A DNA stretch of 64,000 bases from Chryseobacterium sp. (GTDB taxonomy: Bacteria; Bacteroidota; Bacteroidia; Flavobacteriales; Weeksellaceae), in assembly GCF_029240215.1 (NCBI RefSeq), contig NZ_JARBTK010000002.1, positions 248,001 to 312,000 on the forward strand, read 5' to 3'. Both the position numbers and the translations under genes were made by a program. The notes under the pieces are model-generated. The model saw only the letters and a list, made by a program, of their open reading frames with translations. It searched no databases and was not told where the DNA came from. This document shows, one piece after another, positions 17,685 to 25,420 of this stretch (its first letter is position 1; every line of letters starts with the position of its first letter).

Positions 17685-17954
17685 TTAGTAGTTATCTGGA
17701 CAAGATTCACTGTAGATAAATTTGTAATCTTTTCTAACTTTTAAACCAAATATACCTCTTTCAAAAGTGTAAATGATTTGATTATTACCCCACATTTTCT
17801 TGTAATCAATAAAAAAACTTCTTGTCATATAAGAATATTTGTAGGCATCCCCACTCAAATAAATATATGTAGTTTTTCCTTTTTGATGACTATTTCTACC
17901 TCCAACTTCAGCAATCTTGCTTTTAAAGCAATATGTTTCTTTTCTTGGATTCAT
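17685..17954 (-). CDS. Small hypothetical protein of the rnr operon
   Basis: This is an 89-residue protein of unknown function. I chose the ATG at 17954 because it overlaps the stop of the upstream membrane gene as ATGA, a classic coupled arrangement, whereas the longer frame needs a TTG. The sequence is soluble, basic and rich in Tyr/Phe/Lys (SYMTRSFFIDYKKMWGNN, FGLKVRKDYKFIYSESC), with no signal. A split protein with the preceding membrane gene is possible, but the clean ATGA junction argues for two genes. Confidence 0.55.
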   Translation of the reverse strand: MNPRKETYCFKSKIAEVGGRNSHQKGKTTYIYLSGDAYKYSYMTRSFFIDYKKMWGNNQIIYTFERGIFGLKVRKDYKFIYSESCPDNY

Positions 17955-18199
17955 TCCTGTAGATAATTTATCAGAAAAAAACAATTGACTATCAAAGGAA
18001 AAACAACTCCAAAAAAGTATTTTTTATCTCCGTCTTTAATCTTAATAATGTTTTTGTTGATTAACCTATTTGTAATGATGCAAATTAAACTGATGATAAC
18101 AACAAAACCATAAAAATTCATAACCGTTTTAAACATCAAAGTTGCTAGTAAAACAACATTTAAAATACTAAAAACAATAGATTTATCAACTTTGGTCAT
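17951..18199 (-). CDS. Small membrane protein of the rnr operon
   Basis: This 82-residue protein starts MTKVDKSIVFSILNVVLLA and has about three hydrophobic segments (residues 9-24, 26-45 and 64-78). The ATG at 18199 overlaps the rnr stop as TGATG, and its own stop overlaps the next start as ATGA. No family is recognised. Its fixed position between rnr and another small gene suggests co-translation, but the function is unknown. Confidence 0.6.
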   Translation of the reverse strand: MTKVDKSIVFSILNVVLLATLMFKTVMNFYGFVVIISLICIITNRLINKNIIKIKDGDKKYFFGVVFPLIVNCFFLINYLQE

Positions 18200-20349
18200 C
18201 AATCAACAATCTTAAAATCCAATTGCTTTTGAATTAAATTGGCTTTTACCACTTTAATCTGAACTTCTTCGCCGAGCTGAAACTTTCTACCTGTTCTTGA
18301 GCCGTAAACAGCGTGTGTCGACTTATCATACGTGTAAGAATCATCCATTAAATCACGCAATTTAATCAAACCTTCGGCGCCGTTTTCAGGAATTTGTACC
18401 CAGAAACCAAACTCGGCAACACCAGAAATAACTCCTGTAAAAGTTTCTCCCAAATGTTTTTCCATGAATTTTACCTGCATAAATTTGATAGAATCTCTTT
18501 CTGCATCGGCAGCCAAACGCTCTCTTGCACTGCAATGCTTAGATTTTTCTTCCAATTCGTTTTTGTCAGGAGATTTTCCTCCATCCAGATAATGCTGAAG
18601 TAATCTGTGCGCCAATAAATCCGGATAACGACGGATAGGAGAGGTAAAGTGCGAATAATAGTCAAATCCTAGTCCGTAATGACCGATTGGTTCGGTAGAA
18701 TAAACGGCTTTACTCATGCTTCGCATTGCTAAAGTTTCGATCATATTTTCTTCGCCTTTGCCTTTTACATTTTGAAGTAAATTATTCAAAGATTCGGCAA
18801 CTTTTTTGGTGTTTGCCAGATCCATTTTATATCCGAATGTTGATACGAAATCTCTCAAAGCTTCCAATTTTGCAGGATCCGGATCGTCGTGAACTCTGTA
18901 AATGAAGGTATTTCCGTTTGGTCTTCCTTTTTTCAGCGAGACAAATTCAGAAACTTTTCTGTTGGCCAAAAGCATGAATTCTTCAATCAAATGATTTGAA
19001 TCTTTGCTTACTTTAAAGTAAACTCCAATCGGTTCGCTTTTTTCATTTAAATTAAATCGAACTTCGCTTCTGTCGAAAGTAATTGCACCGTTTTTAATTC
19101 TCTGATCACGCATTATTTTTGCGAGTCTGTCGAGCGTCAGAATTTCTTCCGTTAAATCACCTTCCTGAGTTTCAATTATTTCCTGGGCCTCTTCATAGGT
19201 AAATCTTCTGTCTGAGTGAATAGCAGTTCTACCAAACCATTCATTCACGACTTCAGCCTTATCATTCATCTCAAAAACCGCTGAGAACGTGAATTTATCT
19301 TCATTTGGACGAAGCGAACAAACGTCATTACTTAAAACTTCCGGCAACATCGGTACAACCCGGTCAACCAAATAGACTGAAGTTGCTCTTTCGTAGGCTT
19401 CATCGTCCAACATTGTTCCGGGAACAACATAATGAGAAACGTCTGCAATATGAACACCGATTTCCCAGTTTCCGTTGTCTAATTTTTGGATTGATAAGGC
19501 ATCATCAAAGTCTTTTGCATCTTTCGGGTCTATCGTAAACGTGCAGATTTTACGCATATCTTTACGTTTTGCAACTTCTTCATCAGTAATTCTTCTGTCG
19601 ATTTTATCGGCATCTGCTTCCACTTCTTCTGGAAAGCTATAGGGTAAACCGTATTCTGCTAGAATAGAATGAATTTCTGTTTCGTGTTCTCCTGGAGCTC
19701 CAAGGACTTTCATAATTTCGCCATCAGGATTTTTATCTCCGGGTTTCCATTCCAGCATTTTTACAACAACTTTATCGCCATTTTCTGCCCCGTTTATTTT
19801 ACCTTTCGGTATGAAAATATCTGTGTTAATCGTCTTTTTATCACAAACTACAAATCCGAATTCTTTATGCTGAACAAGCTGGAAAGTTCCTACAAACTCT
19901 GTACGGTTTCTTTCCAAAACTTCAAGCACAGAGCCTTCCATTTTTTTACCTTTAAAATTGTAGGTTACGATAAGAACTTTATCACCCTGTAACGCATCTT
20001 TCACATTTTTTGCGTGAACGAAGACATCATCTTTTAAATTCTCAACATTCACATACGCATTTCCGCTTTGATTAAAATCGATAATTCCTGTCAAAGTACC
20101 TTCAATATTAAGATTGATGCTGTATTTACCTTTATCGGTTTCTTTAATTCTCTGGTTTGACAGAAGCTTATGCAAAGCCTGAATCACCAATTCACGCTGT
20201 CTTGGATTTTTGTAATCGATTCCGTCTGAGATTTGTTTGTAATTGTATATTTTGGTTTGGTTCTGATTCATAAAACGGAGAATCAATCTTCCAATTTCCA
20301 AGAGTTTTGAGTCATTTTTCTGACTTATGTATTTATTTTTTTTTGGCAT
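18199..20349 (-). CDS. rnr: Ribonuclease R
   Basis: This 716-residue 3'-5' exoribonuclease has cold-shock-like domains (about residues 65-230), an RNB catalytic domain (about 255-590, with ICTFTIDPKDAKDFDDALS carrying the metal-binding aspartates) and a C-terminal S1 domain (about 630-716, GVISGVAEFGFWVQIPE). RNase R degrades structured RNA and helps in RNA quality control. Its ATG overlaps the stop of the upstream TSP3 gene (TAATG), and its stop overlaps the next gene's start, so it is embedded in a coupled operon. Confidence 0.97.
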   Translation of the reverse strand: MPKKNKYISQKNDSKLLEIGRLILRFMNQNQTKIYNYKQISDGIDYKNPRQRELVIQALHKLLSNQRIKETDKGKYSINLNIEGTLTGIIDFNQSGNAYVNVENLKDDVFVHAKNVKDALQGDKVLIVTYNFKGKKMEGSVLEVLERNRTEFVGTFQLVQHKEFGFVVCDKKTINTDIFIPKGKINGAENGDKVVVKMLEWKPGDKNPDGEIMKVLGAPGEHETEIHSILAEYGLPYSFPEEVEADADKIDRRITDEEVAKRKDMRKICTFTIDPKDAKDFDDALSIQKLDNGNWEIGVHIADVSHYVVPGTMLDDEAYERATSVYLVDRVVPMLPEVLSNDVCSLRPNEDKFTFSAVFEMNDKAEVVNEWFGRTAIHSDRRFTYEEAQEIIETQEGDLTEEILTLDRLAKIMRDQRIKNGAITFDRSEVRFNLNEKSEPIGVYFKVSKDSNHLIEEFMLLANRKVSEFVSLKKGRPNGNTFIYRVHDDPDPAKLEALRDFVSTFGYKMDLANTKKVAESLNNLLQNVKGKGEENMIETLAMRSMSKAVYSTEPIGHYGLGFDYYSHFTSPIRRYPDLLAHRLLQHYLDGGKSPDKNELEEKSKHCSARERLAADAERDSIKFMQVKFMEKHLGETFTGVISGVAEFGFWVQIPENGAEGLIKLRDLMDDSYTYDKSTHAVYGSRTGRKFQLGEEVQIKVVKANLIQKQLDFKIVD

Positions 20350-21419
20350 TATTTAATTGCTTTTTTTAAAATATTATTTGTTGTATTTTCATTTTTGTAA
20401 CTTCCTTCTGCTATCATAGACCAACTTGTAGTTTCAAAAATATATTTAAATGTATAATTATAAATAGTAGTATTGGTACTGATTACAAACGTAATTTCTG
20501 GATGAAATTTCTTATTTTCTATATTTCCATTTTCTTCTAATATAATTCTATTAAAATTATCAGGTAATTTAGAAAGTTTCTTATTCTTAATTTTAAGATA
20601 TTTTATTTTACCATATTTTGGATCATAAAATGTAGCAAGCTTATTTATAAAAGTAATTTGCTCTCTATTCAATTTTCCAAATTCTTCATCATTTTCCTTG
20701 TAAAAACCATTATCACCCCAAAACAAAGAATTATTTGACGCAGGAAAAATATTTTGCTTAATAGCAATTAAAATATTTCTTAACATTTCTGCATTCCAAA
20801 TGTAGGATTCTGTTGTATAATTTAAAGTTTCCGGAAATTCAAAAGCTGGACATTCTGATGGTCCATGTCCTTCAAAAATATTTGGATTGATAATTAACAA
20901 AACTGCAGAATCAAATTTAATCTTCTTTAAAATTTCTAATACCGGTTTTTGTAAAGATTTGTAATTAATTTCTTTCTGGAAATTTATGTAATCATCTGCT
21001 TCTTTTCTTGCAATTTCATAATTTTTAGAGCACTTTTTTTCACTACAACCATTTTTTTCACGAATACCAGGAATCGTAGGACACGCATCATCTTTATCTA
21101 AAATCCCATCTCCATCTGTATCTGGCCATGGACAACCATTGTTTTCCGAAGATCCTGCAACTGTAGGACAAGCATCATCGTTATCTATAACTTCATCTCC
21201 GTCTGTATCAGGATAAGGGCAACCATTGTTTTCTAATAAACCAGCATCTGTTGGACATTGATCCAAATAAAATAATTGTCCATCTTTGTCATCATCTGAA
21301 AGGCATATTTTTTTGCTAAATTCTTTTCTGCATTTTCTAAAAGCAACTTTATCCAATGTTTCTTGAGCAAAAGAAATATTGATAGCAAATAATAAAATAA
21401 AAGCTGCTTTTCTGTTCAT
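20349..21419 (-). CDS. Secreted thrombospondin type 3 repeat protein
   Basis: This 356-residue protein has a signal peptide ([19 protein letters not shown]) and three calcium-binding TSP3-type repeats at about residues 40-125 ([58 protein letters not shown]). In many Bacteroidota these repeats precede an OmpA peptidoglycan-binding domain, but here a unique region of about 220 residues ([16 protein letters not shown] onward) follows that I do not recognise. Its stop codon overlaps the rnr start (TAATG). The cell-surface location and the unexpected pairing with an RNase are notable. Confidence 0.75.
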   Translation of the reverse strand: MNRKAAFILLFAINISFAQETLDKVAFRKCRKEFSKKICLSDDDKDGQLFYLDQCPTDAGLLENNGCPYPDTDGDEVIDNDDACPTVAGSSENNGCPWPDTDGDGILDKDDACPTIPGIREKNGCSEKKCSKNYEIARKEADDYINFQKEINYKSLQKPVLEILKKIKFDSAVLLIINPNIFEGHGPSECPAFEFPETLNYTTESYIWNAEMLRNILIAIKQNIFPASNNSLFWGDNGFYKENDEEFGKLNREQITFINKLATFYDPKYGKIKYLKIKNKKLSKLPDNFNRIILEENGNIENKKFHPEITFVISTNTTIYNYTFKYIFETTSWSMIAEGSYKNENTTNNILKKAIK

Positions 21420-21618
21420 TTTTTTGTGTTCATTAAAATTGAAAACAAATCAATTTTTTATAATTCAGATTTTAATTTGTATAAATTTAATACAAAAAAG
21501 GAGAAGAGGAGAGAAAAACCTGTTAATAATATCTTTCGACTTTTATAAGGTTCAAGTTGGAATAAACAGATTGGTAACTTCTGTCTGATGATGCAAATAT
21601 AAGAAATAAAAAATAAAT

Positions 21619-21646
21619 AAGGCTTGTAAACTGAATCACAAGCCTT
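21619..21646 (-). terminator. Terminator after rpiB
   Basis: AAGGCTTGT (21619-21627) pairs with ACAAGCCTT (21638-21646). On the minus strand it is followed by a T-rich stretch. It starts 7 bases past the rpiB stop. Confidence 0.75.
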
Positions 21647-21652
21647 TATGTT

Positions 21653-22087
21653 TTAGCAAAATGCTATTTTATCAACTCTTGTCTGGTGTCTTCCACCTTC
21701 AAAATCGGTAGACAAAAATTTATTGGCAATTTCAATGGCTACTTCTTTAGAAATAAATCTTGCAGGGATAGAAATCATATTTGCATCATTGTGCTGTCTT
21801 GCCAATTCTGCGATTTCCGGCATCCAACATAGTGCACAACGGATTTTCTGGTGTTTGTTTGCTGTAATCTGTACTCCGTTTCCGCTTCCGCAGATGAGAA
21901 TTCCCAATTCGTTTTCTCCGTTTTCAACTGAAGTTGCTGCAGGATGCACAAAATCCGGGTAATCTACGCTGTCTGTAGAAAAAGTTCCGAAATCCTGCAC
22001 TTCAAAGTTTTCTTCAAGATGTTTTTTCAGGATCTCTTTGTATTCAAAACCTGCATGATCTCCGGCAATAGCAATTTTTCTTTTCAT
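21653..22087 (-). CDS. rpiB: Ribose 5-phosphate isomerase B
   Basis: This 144-residue RpiB/LacAB-family isomerase has the N-terminal IAIAGDHAGFEYK (Asp10/His11 contribute to the sugar phosphate site) and the catalytic cysteine in LGILICGSGNGVQITANKH. The C-terminal FEGGRHQTRVDKI is also family-typical. It interconverts ribose 5-phosphate and ribulose 5-phosphate. I chose the ATG at 22087 (MKRKIAIAG) over one seven codons upstream because it gives the usual start. It borders a 713-bp AT-rich gap with DnaA-box-like sites. Confidence 0.92.
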   Translation of the reverse strand: MKRKIAIAGDHAGFEYKEILKKHLEENFEVQDFGTFSTDSVDYPDFVHPAATSVENGENELGILICGSGNGVQITANKHQKIRCALCWMPEIAELARQHNDANMISIPARFISKEVAIEIANKFLSTDFEGGRHQTRVDKIAFC

Positions 22088-22800
22088 ATACTTTTCAAAT
22101 TTTTTCAAATGATATACGTAATCGCTTAACGGCCATAGGTTTTCATATTTTCAAATGACAGCGATTTCATTTTTACTTAGTTATACTTTAGATTATTTTA
22201 CAAATTTAAGTATTAAAATACAAATTGTGATTTACTCACTCATAAAATGTGAAAAGCTGTGTGAATAACTGTGGAAAACTTTTCTGAACTAAATGTTTTC
22301 TAATCCAAATAAAACATTACCGAAAGTTGCCTCCAAAAATTATCATCAAAACTTTCAAAATCTTTCCTGTGAGAAATCTGACTTTTCTCCATAGCAGAGA
22401 AACTAATAATTGCCAGTGTTTAAAAGTTATCCATATTTGTTAATAAGTCTTAAATTATTCACACTTTCAATAATTTACATTGTGAATTAAATATGAATTG
22501 AATTCAAACTGTATGTTATGAAGTTTTATCAAAAAAGTTATCCCCGAAACTCACAACACTCAACAACAACTATCATTCTTTTTTTAAATAATAAAGAAAT
22601 TAATGTTGATTAGTGAATGAAGGGTTTGTGGGAATTTTTTTGAAAACTTTTATCTCTTTGAATCTTTTCCAAAAGTTTAAAATCTTACATTTGTGAAACA
22701 AAAAAATCAAACTCAATTGATGAAATAGGAAAAGTTTAAGAAAGTTAATTTGTTAAATACTTTAATTTCATCGGGGTCAAAAAAAAATATAAATCTGTAT
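22088..22800. other. Candidate replication origin (oriC) region between rpiB and pgk
   Basis: This 713-bp AT-rich gap holds no gene. It contains three exact matches to the relaxed DnaA box TTWTNCACA: TTATTCACA at 22260-22268 (minus), TTTTCCACA at 22270-22278 (minus) and TTATTCACA at 22455-22463 (plus). One-mismatch sites lie at 22427-22435 (TTATCCATA) and 22481-22489. A T/A-rich stretch near 22578-22612 could serve for unwinding. The call is strengthened by two parS sites 3-5 kb away around mnmG, a gene often found near origins. It remains a prediction. Confidence 0.45.
22658..22693 (+). promoter_or_regulatory. Possible pgk promoter
   Basis: TACATTTG at 22686-22693 matches the TAnnTTTG -7 box. 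A TTG at 22658-22660 lies 25 bases upstream, slightly beyond the usual 17-23. The leader to the pgk ATG would be about 100 bases. Confidence 0.4.
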
Positions 22801-23991
22801 ATGAAAACAATCAACGATTTCAATTTTAAAGATAAAAAAGCTTTGGTAAGAGTAGACTTTAATGTTCCTCAGGATGACCAGCTAAAAATTACTGATAATA
22901 CCAGAATATCGGCGGTTAAACCTACGGTTGATAAAATTCTTAATGACGGAGGCTCTGTAATTTTAATGACACATCTTGGAAGACCAAAAGGGGAGGCTAA
23001 AGATGAGTTTTCTTTAAAACATATCGTCAATGAAGTTTCTGAAGTTCTCGGTCATGAGGTGAAGTTTGTAGAAGAATCAATAGGAGAAAAGGCTGAAAAA
23101 GCTGCTTCTGATCTACAACCCGGAGAAATCTTGTTACTTGAGAATCTACGTTTTCATAATGAAGAAGAAAAAGGAGATGAAGAATTTGCAGAACAGCTTT
23201 CAAAATTAGGTGATGCGTATGTAAATGACGCTTTCGGAACAGCACACAGAGCACATGCTTCTACAGCTGTTATAGCTAATTATTTTCAATCAACTAAATT
23301 TTTCGGTTTATTAATGGAAAATGAATTAAAAGCTATTGATAAAGTTCTAAAAAGTGGTGAAAGACCGGTTACAGCTATTCTTGGAGGCTCTAAAGTTTCA
23401 ACTAAAATTACCATTATAGAAAATATTTTACCTGCTATTGACAATTTAATCATCGGTGGAGGTATGGCTTTTACTTTCATTAAAGCACTTGGTGGTAAGA
23501 TCGGGAATTCTTTGGTAGAAGAAGATAAATTGCCTTTAGCTCTTGAAATTTTAGGAAAAGCAAAAGAACATAATGTGAAAGTATATCTGCCTTCTGATAC
23601 GATTATCGCTGAAAGTTTCAGTAATGATGCGGATAGAAAAGAAGCTGATATTTATGAAATTCCTGAAGGATGGATGGGAATGGATGCAGGTCCAAAATCT
23701 CGTGAACAATTTAATGATGTTTTATTGAATTCAAGAACAATTTTATGGAATGGGCCAATCGGAGTTTTTGAAATGTCAAATTTCTCTGCCGGAACTGAAG
23801 CTTTAGGAGAAAGTATTACTGAAGCTACAAAATTAGGTGCGTTCTCATTAGTTGGAGGTGGAGACAGTGTTGCCTTCGTAAAACAATTCGGTTATGCTGA
23901 TAAAGTAAGTTATGTGTCTACCGGAGGAGGAGCAATGTTAGAAAGCTTGGAAGGGTTAGAACTTCCGGGTATTGCTGCAATCAATAAATAA
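22801..23991 (+). CDS. pgk: Phosphoglycerate kinase
   Basis: This 396-residue glycolytic kinase has the family signature [11 protein letters not shown] (about residues 13-23) and MTHLGRPKG, with the glycine-rich nucleotide site and C-terminal [16 protein letters not shown] and STGGGAMLE. It transfers phosphate from 1,3-bisphosphoglycerate to ADP. I chose the ATG at 22801 because it restores the standard length; upstream codons carry a poly-Lys/Asn stretch unlike the family. The gene stands alone, with a terminator at 24014. Confidence 0.97.
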   Translation: MKTINDFNFKDKKALVRVDFNVPQDDQLKITDNTRISAVKPTVDKILNDGGSVILMTHLGRPKGEAKDEFSLKHIVNEVSEVLGHEVKFVEESIGEKAEKAASDLQPGEILLLENLRFHNEEEKGDEEFAEQLSKLGDAYVNDAFGTAHRAHASTAVIANYFQSTKFFGLLMENELKAIDKVLKSGERPVTAILGGSKVSTKITIIENILPAIDNLIIGGGMAFTFIKALGGKIGNSLVEEDKLPLALEILGKAKEHNVKVYLPSDTIIAESFSNDADRKEADIYEIPEGWMGMDAGPKSREQFNDVLLNSRTILWNGPIGVFEMSNFSAGTEALGESITEATKLGAFSLVGGGDSVAFVKQFGYADKVSYVSTGGGAMLESLEGLELPGIAAINK

Positions 23992-24013
23992 TTATTTTAA
24001 AATATAAATTTTT

Positions 24014-24046
24014 AAGTCTGCTGAATTTTTCGGTAGACTTTTTTAT
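24014..24046 (+). terminator. Terminator of pgk
   Basis: AAGTCTGC pairs with GGTAGACTT (one G-U wobble), followed by a run of T, about 20 bases past the pgk stop. Confidence 0.7.
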
Positions 24047-24230
24047 TTTAAATTAAATTTGAGAAATTTAAGATTTTAGAAAAATTTTTAAAAATTGGCT
24101 TTTATAAATATATCAAAAATTTAAAAACAAAAATTTATATGTAAATTCAAAAATACTCTATAGAACAAGTGTTTTTATAATTTTTTTTTTAAGCTATTAA
24201 ATTTTAATTTTCTTTTATTTTTATATAATT

Positions 24231-24294
24231 TGTCATTCCGGAGGAATCTAAACAAACAAAGAAGAATTAGAGTTTAGATTCCTCCGGAATGACA
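24231..24294. repeat. Dispersed palindromic element, copy 1
   Basis: A perfect 23-bp inverted repeat (24231-24253 and 24272-24294) with an 18-base loop starts TGTCATTCCGGAGGAATCT on both strands. A closely related copy lies at 57477-57539 and a degraded one at 63628-63710, so it is a dispersed family. There is no coding capacity. Confidence 0.85.
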
Positions 24295-24407
24295 AAGTGT
24301 GCTTATTTGTAAGCTAACAATTTATTCAAACTTATGTTAAAATAATTTAGATTTTAAAAATTCAAAAATTAATTTTATTTAATCAAAGGAGGATTATTCA
24401 AAAAAAT

Positions 24408-24435
24408 AAAAACTCAAAAAAAATCCTGAGTTTTT
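24408..24435. terminator. Terminator-like hairpin after the methyltransferase gene
   Basis: AAAAACTCA (24408-24416) pairs with TGAGTTTTT (24427-24435). It is symmetric, with T-runs on both strands, about 60 bases past the leftward gene's stop. Confidence 0.55.
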
Positions 24436-24495
24436 ATAAAAATTCATCAAAATAGTTAAAAATTGACTTTCAGAAACGGCTTAAAAATCGATTTT

Positions 24496-25317
24496 CTATT
24501 TTTTTTCGATAATGTATATCAAACTTGAAAATTCGTTAGAAAATAATGCTTTTACGTTAGAAATCGTTCCGTGAATGACTGCTTTTAGCCAAAATAGAGG
24601 TGATTTTTTGTATTTTTCGCTCAACATTGAGATGTAATAAGAATCTAAAACCAAAGGTTTGATTTTTCTCATTTTCCAATTTGGTTTCTTAGAAATCAGA
24701 TTTTCCATCCCAGATTTCGAAAAATGATAGATATGTCTTGGCACATCATAAGCGGCCCAAAAATCTTTATAATGTTTTGCATCGTAAGAAGTAGGGTTGG
24801 GAACAGCAATAATCAGTAAACCTTTTTCTTTCAGTTTTGAACTGAAAACTTCTAACATTTCATCCTGATTTTCGATATGTTCAAAGACATGCCATAATGT
24901 AATTGCATCTAAAGATTCACTTTCTATAGTATCTAAATTATCAATTATTTTCGCTTTAGTTATTTTATTTTGAGCGATTTTTCTGGCATCCAAATCTGGC
25001 TCAAAACCAAAAGCTTCAAAATCATTTTCAATAAATTTTACAAATTCTCCGGCTCCGCATCCGTAATCAAGTACTTTAGAATTCTTTTTTATTCTGTCGA
25101 TAAGAATGGTTTTCTTGTACTGAAGATTAAAAGATTGCAAAAATTTATATAGCTTTTCTTTTAAACTTCCTGAATCCTGATGGTGCGAAATATAATCTTC
25201 ACTTTCATAATATTTAGAAATGTTTGATGGAATAGGGGAGGTTTTAAAAACTCCTTTTGTATTGGTTTCCACAATTTCAAATATTTCCTGCGAAAGAAAA
25301 TGATCTTTAATTTTCAT
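24496..25317 (-). CDS. Class I SAM-dependent methyltransferase
   Basis: This 273-residue protein has the Rossmann methyltransferase motif I at VLDYGCGAGEFVKFI (about residues 80-94), an acidic residue after beta-2 (GFEPDLDARKIA) and motif post-I/II in DAITLWHVFEHIENQ. The sequence ahead of the domain (ETNTKGVFKTSPIPSNISKYY) resembles UbiG-like methyltransferases with a short leader. The substrate is unknown. The C-terminal region (LSEKYKKSPLFWLKAVIHG) may associate with membrane or a partner. It lies downstream of mnmG and the parS site. Confidence 0.85.
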   Translation of the reverse strand: MKIKDHFLSQEIFEIVETNTKGVFKTSPIPSNISKYYESEDYISHHQDSGSLKEKLYKFLQSFNLQYKKTILIDRIKKNSKVLDYGCGAGEFVKFIENDFEAFGFEPDLDARKIAQNKITKAKIIDNLDTIESESLDAITLWHVFEHIENQDEMLEVFSSKLKEKGLLIIAVPNPTSYDAKHYKDFWAAYDVPRHIYHFSKSGMENLISKKPNWKMRKIKPLVLDSYYISMLSEKYKKSPLFWLKAVIHGTISNVKALFSNEFSSLIYIIEKK

Positions 25318-25396
25318 GAGTTGTATGATATTTTAAAAAATGAAATTTGAAACCATTATAGTCCCAAATTTCACATATTTAATTTTAATTAATAAA

Positions 25397-25412
25397 TGTT
25401 TCACGTGAAACA
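25397..25412. promoter_or_regulatory. parS site 1 (ParB binding)
   Basis: TGTTTCACGTGAAACA is an exact 16-bp palindrome and an exact match to the widely conserved ParB-binding parS consensus TGTTNCACGTGAAACA. It sits 8 bases past the mnmG stop. parS sites cluster near the chromosome origin in most bacteria that carry ParAB. Confidence 0.92.
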
Positions 25413-25420
25413 TCATTGCC

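Larger units (their letters stand above)
23992..24495. other. 504-bp intergenic region with terminators and a palindromic repeat
   Basis: The convergent gap between pgk and the methyltransferase gene is very AT-rich and without a gene. It holds the pgk terminator (24014-24046), a perfect 23-bp inverted repeat (24231-24294) and a second terminator-like hairpin (24408-24435). No DnaA box matches were noticed here. Confidence 0.6.

Noticed and set aside
17951..17984. Frameshift splitting one protein into the two small genes after rnr
   Set aside because: The junction is a clean ATGA overlap with an ATG, the usual coupled layout, and the halves differ in character (membrane versus soluble). Not excluded without relatives.
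23992..24495. The AT-rich gap after pgk as an alternative oriC
   Set aside because: It has no DnaA-box matches, only terminators and a dispersed palindrome; the rpiB-pgk gap fits better.
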